From NCBI RefSeq assembly GCF_022549355.1, contig NZ_JAKZGL010000005.1, positions 186,001 to 250,000 of the forward strand: a stretch of DNA of 64,000 nt, read 5' to 3'. Below the pieces are notes generated by a model that saw only the letters and a program-made list of their open reading frames with translations, made no database searches and was not told the DNA's origin. Below are positions 20,315-28,275 of the stretch, in pieces. Source of the DNA: Acinetobacter sp. NIPH 2699 (lineage in GTDB: Bacteria > Pseudomonadota > Gammaproteobacteria > Pseudomonadales > Moraxellaceae). Position numbers and translations under genes: made by a program. The stretch's first letter is position 1, and each line of letters begins with the position of its first letter.

Positions 20315-21223
20315 ATGCAAAAATTGACTGTACTGGTCACTGGAGCGAGTGGTTTCATTGGCTCTCATCTTTTACCGTTCCTATTAGAACAACAATATCA
20401 AGTCATTGCCTTAACTCGACAAAAACAAAAGCATTCTCAGCACCCACATTTAACTTGGGTGAGTGATTTAGAACAGATTCAGCGCTTAGAAATAGACTAT
20501 GTGATTAATCTGGCTGGGGAAAATATTGGACAAAAACGCTGGAGCGAGCAACGCAAAAGGCAACTCATTGAAAGCCGAGTTGGCATGACTGAAAAGCTCT
20601 ATGAATGGTTAGAGCGCAAACAGATTTATCCTAAATGTATTATTTCAGGTTCAGCGATCGGTTATTACGGGATTGATCCGACTGAACAATGGGCGACTGT
20701 GTCTGATGAAAATTCACCTCCGCAGGATATTTTTATGTCGGAACTATGCCAAGCATGGGAACAGGCAGCATTAAAATTTTCCAATCAAAACACCAAGATC
20801 ATTCGTTTAGGTGTTGTTTTTGCGGGTGATGGTGGGATTTTACCGCAGATGCTTTTACCGATTAAATTGAATATGGTCGGTAAAATTGGCACTGGGCTGC
20901 AACCTGTAGTCTGGATTCATATTGAGGATGTGCTGCGCGCCATTTTGTTTTTATTGAAATTGGAAAGTGTGCAAAAGGTTTATAATTTTGTTGCTCCTGA
21001 GCAATCCAATCAACAGCGGTTTGCCCGTATTGCGGCTTACGTTTTAAAACGTAAACCATTTATGCATATGCCAAAATGTATCTTTGAATGGGGCTTAGGT
21101 GAACAGTCACAACTGATCTTAAATGGACAATATGTACAACCAAGCGCGTTGTTAGAACATGGTTTTGAATTTAGTTATCCCAATCTGGAATCGGCATTAC
21201 AACAAATTTTAATGCGTGACTAA
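20315..21223 (+). CDS. yfcH: TIGR01777-type NAD(P)-dependent epimerase (YfcH-like)
   Basis: The 302-residue extended SDR protein has the NAD-binding GASGFIGSHLLPFL at its N-terminus, VINLAGENIGQKRWS near residue 65, ISGSAIGYYG near 110, and a DUF1731-type C-terminus (VYNFVAPEQSNQQRFA). The frame opens at 20300 but the ATG at 20315 follows a better ribosome-binding site and removes an unlikely extension. The cellular substrate is unknown. Its 3' end overlaps the convergent ThiO-like gene by 15 bases. Confidence 0.88.
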   Translation: MQKLTVLVTGASGFIGSHLLPFLLEQQYQVIALTRQKQKHSQHPHLTWVSDLEQIQRLEIDYVINLAGENIGQKRWSEQRKRQLIESRVGMTEKLYEWLERKQIYPKCIISGSAIGYYGIDPTEQWATVSDENSPPQDIFMSELCQAWEQAALKFSNQNTKIIRLGVVFAGDGGILPQMLLPIKLNMVGKIGTGLQPVVWIHIEDVLRAILFLLKLESVQKVYNFVAPEQSNQQRFARIAAYVLKRKPFMHMPKCIFEWGLGEQSQLILNGQYVQPSALLEHGFEFSYPNLESALQQILMRD

Positions 21224-22330
21224 GGCTAGATTCTGTAATCGTTGAGGAGAATAAGCAGTTGGATTGGCAATGGTTTCTTGCCCTAAAATCAACTGGCGTA
21301 AAAGTTGCGCTGATCCAGCGCCCATACATAGTCCATTACGAAAATGTCCGAAGTTAGCCCATAGATTTTCTATGTCAGGCATCGCACCAATATAAGGGAT
21401 ACCATGTGGTGAACTTGGGCGTAAACCTGCCCAACGTTTTACAATTGGGAACTGTTCCAACTCAGGAACCATTTCTAAACAAGCCGTTAAAATATCGTGT
21501 TGCGTGTGTTGATCAATAGCGGTACTAAATCCACACTCCGCCATACTTGAACCACAAACGATATGCCCATCTTGTCTCGGAATCAGATACATCACTTGAT
21601 TCATGCACATGGTGGGTAGCCAATTTTCAGGGGTTTTAAACAGTAGCATCTGACCTTGTACAGGGTGCACAGGAATTTTTCGCTGTATTTGTTCAGCCCA
21701 GTGCTGGCTCCATGCACCTGAGCTAAGCACCACATGATCAGCAAAAAAGCTTTGACCATCTTCTGTTTGTACACCTTGGATCTTTTTATTTTTAATGATC
21801 AGTTTTTCAATTGGACAATGTTCAAAGAATTGAACTGAAGGGTGTTGTTTTAAATAGCTGATCAGTGATTGGAGTAAGCGAGGATTGCGGATATTAGACA
21901 GTTCTGGGAAATAGATTGCTTGTTCGAAGTCCGCAGAGATATGCTGATTTACCTGTTGGATGTCATCGCCTGTTAAGTATTCACAACGTTGCATCGGCTC
22001 ATGATATTTTTCAGCATATTCCAAACCTATTTGGAAGTCATCCTGATCAAAAATCAACATACCTGTATCGTGGATTTGAAAATCAATCCCTGTGATGGGG
22101 TATAGTTTTTCATTCCACATCTGATATAGAGATTTGCCATATTGAGCAAGTTGATTGACTTCAGGCGCATATCGCCAAGGATACATCGGGGAGAGGATAC
22201 CACCACCCGCCCACGAAGCGGCTTGACCCGCTTGTTGTTGATCAAAAATATCGACAGAACAGCCTTGTTCAGCAAGCTCAAGTGCAGTCATTAAGCCGCT
22301 AATCCCTGCACCAATGATGGCAATATGCAT
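21209..22330 (-). CDS. thiO: FAD-dependent amine oxidase, ThiO-like (glycine oxidase)
   Basis: The 373-residue DAO-fold flavoprotein opens with the FAD-binding IIGAGISGLMTALELAEQG. WAGGGILSPMYPWRY near residue 42 and the C-terminal RPSSPHGIPYIG with NFGHFRNGLCMGAGSA fit ThiO-like glycine or D-amino-acid oxidases, which supply the imine for thiazole synthesis in thiamin formation. No other thi gene is next to it, so the pathway assignment is inferred. It lies downstream of hemB on the same strand, separated by a palindromic element. Confidence 0.78.
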   Translation of the reverse strand: MHIAIIGAGISGLMTALELAEQGCSVDIFDQQQAGQAASWAGGGILSPMYPWRYAPEVNQLAQYGKSLYQMWNEKLYPITGIDFQIHDTGMLIFDQDDFQIGLEYAEKYHEPMQRCEYLTGDDIQQVNQHISADFEQAIYFPELSNIRNPRLLQSLISYLKQHPSVQFFEHCPIEKLIIKNKKIQGVQTEDGQSFFADHVVLSSGAWSQHWAEQIQRKIPVHPVQGQMLLFKTPENWLPTMCMNQVMYLIPRQDGHIVCGSSMAECGFSTAIDQHTQHDILTACLEMVPELEQFPIVKRWAGLRPSSPHGIPYIGAMPDIENLWANFGHFRNGLCMGAGSAQLLRQLILGQETIANPTAYSPQRLQNLALVTH

Positions 22331-22359
22331 AATAAAGTTAAACCAGTATATTTTTAATT

Positions 22360-22536
22360 TCCCTTTAAAAAAGTAGGGTCGTCAAGTTGTTATTTTACCT
22401 CTCTCTAAATCCCCCTCTTAAGAGTAGAGAGACTTCGACAAATTCAATACCTTAATAGGATTTTTAAATTTCCCTCTATTTTTAGGAGAGGGTTAGGGAG
22501 AGGTTAAGCTTGACAGTCTTACCTTTATTAAAGGGA
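22360..22536. repeat. 177-bp imperfect palindromic element
   Basis: The ends TCCCTTTAA and TTAAAGGGA are perfect inverted copies. The pairing continues inward imperfectly through GTCAAG (left) and CTTGAC (right), then ACCTCTCTC and GGGAGAGGT, leaving a central region of about 90 bases. The layout resembles a MITE or an intergenic palindromic repeat. No transposase is encoded. It could act as a terminator for hemB or spread as a non-autonomous element. Confidence 0.65.
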
Positions 22537-22552
22537 CTTGTCAGGAGAAATC

Positions 22553-23617
<1,065 letters not shown>

Positions 23618-23738
23618 TCATGCTAGGGGAGAACTTAGCAGCTTAGGTCAATTAAAGAACCTCGCTATTGTAGCCCCATATTTTTAGATTTGTACAAAAT
23701 AATGGGATGTTTATCGTTCCTTTGGATGTTGGCAGCGT

Positions 23739-24236
23739 ATGAATGATGTAAAGAGAAACTGGACGGGTAATATTCAGTTAGGTGCGAAAGCAGACCATGA
23801 CGTGGTCTTGAAACAACTTTGTAAAGCATTTAATGCCTGTCCTTTTTTTAAATACTGCGGCATGGTCATGCGTGTTGTTGATGATCAAATTGAAGGCTAT
23901 TTTGAAATGCAGCCAGAATTGGTGGGGAATGTAGCATTTCAGATTTTACATGGTGGTGTTGCAGCAACCTTATTGGATAGTATTGGTGGTGTGGTGGCGA
24001 TGGAACAATTGTATCGTCGTGCAACACCAGAAGATCTCCCAGATACCATTAAAAAAGTCTCTCGCTTGGCAACAGTTGATATGCGTGTTGATTATCTTGC
24101 ACCTGGTCGAGGGAAATTCTTTATCGCACGTGCAGAAACGCTTCGTTTAGGGCGCAAGGGCTGTACCATGCGAATGACTATGGTCAATGATGAAGATAAA
24201 CCCATCGCAACCGCAATCGCATCTTATGCATTTTAA
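23739..24236 (+). CDS. Hotdog-fold thioesterase family protein
   Basis: The 165-residue protein carries the PaaI/YigI-like hotdog pattern: FQILHGGVAATLLDSIGGVVA around residue 70, with HGG, then VDMRVDYLAPGRGKFFIARAE and a C-terminal strand. The family hydrolyses acyl-CoA thioesters. The substrate is not evident. It is divergent from hemB and precedes ssrA. Confidence 0.85.
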   Translation: MNDVKRNWTGNIQLGAKADHDVVLKQLCKAFNACPFFKYCGMVMRVVDDQIEGYFEMQPELVGNVAFQILHGGVAATLLDSIGGVVAMEQLYRRATPEDLPDTIKKVSRLATVDMRVDYLAPGRGKFFIARAETLRLGRKGCTMRMTMVNDEDKPIATAIASYAF

Positions 24237-24408
24237 TTCATCTGCTGAATACTAAATTTCTGAGCTGCTTTTTAACGTGTCGGAATCTGACGCAATATAA
24301 AATTGGGTTTTAGGCTTGAAATCGTTACTTAAGACACTATATACAAGGAGCGAGTGTATATTTTGCTGATTGGTTAGAAATTAGGATTTTAATTTCAATC
24401 ATCTATGC

Positions 24409-24414
24409 TATGAT
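24409..24414 (+). promoter_or_regulatory. Probable -10 element of ssrA
   Basis: TATGAT lies 15 bases before the mature tmRNA 5' end, leaving room for a short trimmed leader. The -35 region is AT-rich with no clear consensus. Confidence 0.45.
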
Positions 24415-24428
24415 GTGCGCTCAACTAT

Positions 24429-24787
24429 GGGGATGTTATTGGCTTCGACGCTGGTGATGAAACTTATAGATGCATGCCGAGAGCGCATTTTCTCTCGTAA
24501 ATCAAATTTGCATTTTTTAGTCGCAAACGACGAAACTTACGCTCTAGCTGCCTAAGGGCAGCTTGTCCGCTTCACTGAATACTTGTGGTTAGTGAACCCG
24601 ACTGTAGCGCACGCACACAAGTCCGTATAGAGCCAAGCCTCGGGGCTTTATACCAAACTAAGAGGATCGCGATTTGTACCCTGTTCGTCGGGTCACAAAG
24701 AGTTAAAATAGTAGACGATATCTAAGCATGTAGTATTCTCGAGTGTAGTGCTGGCGGACGCGGGTTCAACTCCCGCCATCTCCACCA
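24429..24787 (+). ncRNA. ssrA: Transfer-messenger RNA (tmRNA)
   Basis: The 359-base gene starts GGGGATGTTATTGGCTTCG and ends CCGCCATCTCCACCA. The 5' and 3' ends pair as the tRNA-like acceptor stem (one G-U), and GGTTCAACTCCC forms the T arm. The tag frame begins at the resume codon GCA (24523) and encodes ANDETYALAA before TAA at 24553. This is the Acinetobacter-type degradation tag. tmRNA with SmpB frees stalled ribosomes. The 3' end is a well-known integration site for mobile elements, and decayed DNA follows it here. Confidence 0.98.
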
Positions 24788-24833
24788 AAATTGTAAATTA
24801 AACTTAATCAAAGTTAGATGAAGTTTAAGCATG

Positions 24834-24868
24834 AAAGCCTTGAAACGTAATAGTTTCAAGGCTTTTTT
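24834..24868 (+). terminator. ssrA terminator
   Basis: A 13-base-pair stem (24834-24846 with 24853-24865) with a six-base loop ends in a run of six T residues, 47 bases after the CCA end. Confidence 0.9.
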
Positions 24869-24899
24869 GTTGCCTATAACTCAGTAAAATTGATCACAC

Positions 24900-25124
24900 C
24901 TAATCAAATATACTTGTTATACGTATGTTATACGCGTATACCCTAGCCAAGCAGTTTGATGAAAAGAGTACGGAAGCAGGGTTTAAGGCGGATGTTCAGA
25001 ATCTCAATACCCAAAAAGCGAGTTAGTACCGCATTCGGAATGAAGATGGGGCAGTGAGTGAAAAATATGATTCAGAATAAAGTCATCGATCAGGTGTCAG
25101 AAATCTCTGTAAAAGCTGAGCTAA
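24900..25124 (+). pseudogene. Decayed coding remnants downstream of ssrA
   Basis: After the ssrA terminator, short frames are interrupted by stops. One reads LAKQFDEKSTEAGFKADVQ, then LNTQKAS, stop, YRIRNEDGAVSEKYDSE, stop. They look like the broken end of a former gene. I cannot assign a family. The position beside the tmRNA 3' end suggests leftovers of an integrated element. Confidence 0.35.
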
Positions 25125-25385
25125 GAGTTTAGTTTTAAACTTGACCGCGGTTTACCACTTCCATTCTCTGTACTTCGAGGAGCAATGGAGCTTGAAGCAA
25201 CAATTTTTAAACCGAGATCAGATGTTGGGATCGATGATGTTCGTGTCATTACATTTTCTGCCCAAGCATGGAGTCTGGTGCATGGCGTGAGTGTGTTGTT
25301 ATTAAATGGACAGTTTCAGCATATTACTGAAAATGTTGGTGAATTGATTGATTCTATTTTTAAAAATCAAATGACTTTGGTTTGA
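25125..25385 (+). pseudogene. 3' remnant of a TetR/AcrR-family regulator
   Basis: The frame is open from 25125 and ends at TGA 25385. Its C-terminal part, AQAWSLVHGVSVLLLNGQF, matches the ligand-binding WHG domain found at the C-terminus of some TetR regulators. The DNA-binding helix-turn-helix half is missing. The ATG at 25185 would give a 66-residue piece that is unlikely to function. It sits in the decayed stretch after ssrA. Confidence 0.55.
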
Positions 25386-25537
25386 GTAATAAAATTGTTA
25401 GTTGTAACGATTAGCAGAGATGTGAAGTGCGTAATTGATATTTTATAACTGTCGATATTTCAAATATCCTCCAATGTGATTTTGGCTGGTTTAGCTTGCC
25501 TAAGCTACTTTGCTAACTTTTTAATCAGATTAAACCT

Positions 25538-25556
25538 GATAATAATTATCATTATT
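25538..25556. promoter_or_regulatory. Fur box upstream of the DUF3649-PepSY-DUF3325 operon
   Basis: The 19-mer GATAATAATTATCATTATT agrees with the consensus GATAATGATAATCATTATC at 16 of 19 positions by eye. It lies about 250 bases before the DUF3649 start. The remaining spacer (25557-25808) is AT-rich with no credible gene. Confidence 0.75.
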
Positions 25557-25808
25557 GTTATTGATGCTATTTTTATATATTATTCACAGAGTTTTTAATA
25601 ATGAATTAAGGTTTTCATGTTTAAGCGCGAAATTTATCTCTTAGGTTCTCTAACAATTGAGAATTGATCATAGTCAAAGAGGAGATGACTTAAAAAATTA
25701 GTGATGTTTGTGGTTATCAATCTTATTTCTGTCTTAAGTCTTCTTTCAAATCTCTCCCTTAAATAGAAATGACTATTCTCTCTAATCATCATTTCTCTCG
25801 GTATTTCT

Positions 25809-26156
25809 ATGAATATTGAAGCGTCTGTGCCCTTGGCTTCCGCCAAAAGGGTCGCGAAAAAGAAGGTTGAACAATCATCATTGATTAAATATCGATTGAT
25901 GATTTTTTCACGTTTTATCTTGGCAATTTTTGGTGGCTATTACTTTGCTGCGATTGCTGCAACGTTGATTGGTTTCTTGTTCTCAACTGAACCATCCAAA
26001 GCCAATGCCGTCTTTGCTGCAACCATGCTGGCTTTTGTGATTCATTGTGCCGTGTTCATTTGGGTATTTCTGGTCAACTCGACTTTGAAAGTCTGGTTAG
26101 GGATCATTTTTCCAAGTGTATTGATGACTGTGATCTATTGGTTTTTAAAAGGGTAA
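25809..26156 (+). CDS. DUF3649 domain-containing inner-membrane protein
   Basis: The 115-residue protein has a basic N-terminus and three hydrophobic helices, near residues 35-60, 67-88 and 93-112, and fits the DUF3649 family annotated as iron-transport associated. Such proteins are encoded with PepSY-TM reductases and DUF3325 proteins beside ferri-siderophore receptors, as in the fpvGHJK genes of Pseudomonas. The next gene starts within a few bases, and a Fur box lies upstream, so it is probably iron-repressed. No clear ribosome-binding site marks the ATG. Confidence 0.75.
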   Translation: MNIEASVPLASAKRVAKKKVEQSSLIKYRLMIFSRFILAIFGGYYFAAIAATLIGFLFSTEPSKANAVFAATMLAFVIHCAVFIWVFLVNSTLKVWLGIIFPSVLMTVIYWFLKG

Positions 26157-26160
26157 TGTG

Positions 26161-27855
26161 ATGCGTGTTGATGGTAAAAATGAAGGTCCACGCCAGTCGA
26201 TGTCATGGTTGCATACATGGATCAGTTTGCTCTTAGGATGGTTGCTTTACGCGGTTTTTCTTACGGGTACGCTTAGTTTTTTCCAAAATGAAATTACGGT
26301 TTGGATGAAACCTGAATTGCATCAGTCTGTGAATAGTACTTCACAGCAACAACAACTGGGCTATGCATTACAGTATTTGCATCAAAATGGACAACCTGCC
26401 GAAAGCTGGAATATCCGTTTTGCCAATGAACGCCAACCCGCCATTATGCTCAATATTCGTAAGCCAGGTGAAGGTCGCCGTCGTGGTGGTGAAATATATT
26501 TAGATGCACAAACCGGGCAGGAAATTAAAGCCCGTGAAACGCGTGGCGGAGGCTTCCTATATCGCTTCCATTTTGAGTTGTATGGTATGCCTCGTATTTG
26601 GGGACGTTGGATCGTTGGTATCGCAACTTTATTCATGTTTGTGGCGATTATCAGCGGTATTATCACCCATAAAAAGATTTTCAAAGATTTCTTTACCTTC
26701 CGTCCAGCCAAAGGTCAGCGCTCATGGCTCGATGCACATAATGCAACAGCAGTGTTTGCCTTACCTTTCCATATTATGATCACCTTTAGTGGCTTGTTGC
26801 TGTTGATGTTTATGTTTATGCCATGGGCGATGAACAGTCATTATGGAAATGGTCAGAATTTCTATCAAATGCTGAATGAACCTGTTGCCAAAACGCCTGA
26901 GCAAGCACGTCTACTCGCAGAGCAAAAACAAAAAGAAGCAGCAGAAGGGCGTGGCAATCGAGGCGGTGGCCGTCGCGGTGAATCTGAACAATCAGTGCCA
27001 GTGCTTACAGCCGCACCAATGGTGAATTTGGTGACATTGAGTCAACAGGTTCAGCAAGGTTGGGGAGATAATCCGATTGCATCGATTCGAGTGAATAAAC
27101 CAAATACGGTTGAAGCAGACGTGCAATTTAATGCAACCCGTACCACCACATTGCTTGATCGAGAAAGTATTCCTTCATTAAAGTTTAATGCTGTGACAGG
27201 ACAACTGATTGATGAAGCCAAACCTGTTAATTCAACATCGAAGGCCATTTATACCTTAGTGACATGGTTACATATGGCACATGGGGTAGATTCGGTATTG
27301 CGTTGGTTATTATTTTTATCAGGGGTGCTGGGCACCATGATGGTGGCTTCTGGTCTGATCTTATGGGTCGTAAAACGGATTCCAGATGTACAAAAACTTG
27401 GTTATAAGCCTTTTGGTCACCGTGTGGTTGAGGCGCTAAATATTACGGCAATCACAGGTTTACCGATTGCCTGTGCAGCTTATTTTATTGCCAATCGTTT
27501 TATCCCAGCCCAACTCGCAGAACGTTCTCCGCTAGAGATTAATGTGTTCTTTATCGTATGGCTTGTGTGTTTAATTCATGCGGCTATCCGAGCCCATCGT
27601 CCTGCATGGCTGGAACAACTGGCTTTAGCAGCCGTACTGTTCCTGTTTATGCCGATTCTCAATTTCCTTACAGGCGGGCAGGCACTTTGGATGAGTATCT
27701 ATCATGGACAATGGATGATCGCCAGTTTTGATCTGGTGTGTATTATTTTGGGTCTGATTTTTATCTATTCTTACTACAAGTTAAAGCGTTACCAAGGTTT
27801 AGCTGTGAAGCAGAAAAAACAGCCTAAAGCACAGATTACACAGGAGCAAGCATAA
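26161..27855 (+). CDS. PepSY-TM inner-membrane protein, FpvG/FoxB-like siderophore reductase
   Basis: The 564-residue protein has an N-terminal helix (LHTWISLLLGWLLYAVFLTGTL start, with the HTW motif), a periplasmic PepSY region, central helices (IVGIATLFMFVAIISGIITH and the following HNATAVFALPFHIMITFSG) with several His that could bind heme, and further C-terminal helices. FpvG and FoxB relatives reduce Fe(III) on siderophores in the periplasm. A glycine/arginine-rich stretch (EGRGNRGGGRRGE, near residues 260-275) interrupts the periplasmic part. ATG 26161 is preferred over GTG 26158. It overlaps the downstream DUF3325 gene by one base. Confidence 0.82.
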   Translation: MRVDGKNEGPRQSMSWLHTWISLLLGWLLYAVFLTGTLSFFQNEITVWMKPELHQSVNSTSQQQQLGYALQYLHQNGQPAESWNIRFANERQPAIMLNIRKPGEGRRRGGEIYLDAQTGQEIKARETRGGGFLYRFHFELYGMPRIWGRWIVGIATLFMFVAIISGIITHKKIFKDFFTFRPAKGQRSWLDAHNATAVFALPFHIMITFSGLLLLMFMFMPWAMNSHYGNGQNFYQMLNEPVAKTPEQARLLAEQKQKEAAEGRGNRGGGRRGESEQSVPVLTAAPMVNLVTLSQQVQQGWGDNPIASIRVNKPNTVEADVQFNATRTTTLLDRESIPSLKFNAVTGQLIDEAKPVNSTSKAIYTLVTWLHMAHGVDSVLRWLLFLSGVLGTMMVASGLILWVVKRIPDVQKLGYKPFGHRVVEALNITAITGLPIACAAYFIANRFIPAQLAERSPLEINVFFIVWLVCLIHAAIRAHRPAWLEQLALAAVLFLFMPILNFLTGGQALWMSIYHGQWMIASFDLVCIILGLIFIYSYYKLKRYQGLAVKQKKQPKAQITQEQA

Positions 27856-28190
27856 TGGCAGCATTGATGTTGTGGTGTGTTGTTGTGGCGGCCTTGTCGA
27901 GTTTGGCTTGTGGAATGAGTAAGCATCAGCGCGATATTTTTACTGTTCAAATCTCTGCTAAAAACAGCCGACGCTTTGAAATTGCAGGCTGGGTGATTCT
28001 ATTTATTTCTGCGGTGGTCACTATTTATTTTAAAGGTGCTTCGGTCGGTTTATCTGAGTGGTTGGGGTGTATCACCTTTGCTGCTTTGGCGGTGGGGTTA
28101 TTATTAACGTATCAACCTAAAAAACTTTTTCAGGCGAATGTGATTGTGACTGTTTTATTTGGGCTGCTGTTGATTGTGACTTTGATTTAA
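27855..28190 (+). CDS. DUF3325 domain-containing membrane protein
   Basis: The 111-residue protein opens with a helix ending SSLACGMSKHQRDIF and has two or three more membrane helices, fitting DUF3325. In siderophore loci this family is found downstream of PepSY-TM reductases and may be an accessory subunit. Translation is coupled to the upstream gene through TAATG. A strong terminator follows. Confidence 0.75.
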   Translation: MAALMLWCVVVAALSSLACGMSKHQRDIFTVQISAKNSRRFEIAGWVILFISAVVTIYFKGASVGLSEWLGCITFAALAVGLLLTYQPKKLFQANVIVTVLFGLLLIVTLI

Positions 28191-28210
28191 GCTTTCGTTA
28201 TATCGACGTT

Positions 28211-28248
28211 AAATAAAAAGAGGAAACGAAAGTTTCCTCTTTTTATTT
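28211..28248. terminator. Bidirectional terminator between the DUF3325 and receptor genes
   Basis: Long A/T-flanked arms (28211-28227 and 28232-28248) with a GAAA loop give T-runs on both strands, between convergent genes. Confidence 0.92.
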
Positions 28249-28275
28249 GTGAATGAAATATAAGGCTAGTTTGGC

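Noticed and set aside
24788..25536. An intact integrated element at ssrA
   Set aside because: No integrase frame and no second copy of the tmRNA 3' end were found in the window; only fragments are visible.
25634..25846. Minus-strand frame of 70 codons overlapping the DUF3649 start
   Set aside because: It has no family resemblance, no ribosome-binding site, and overlaps the start of a recognised gene; it is best explained as chance in an AT-rich spacer.
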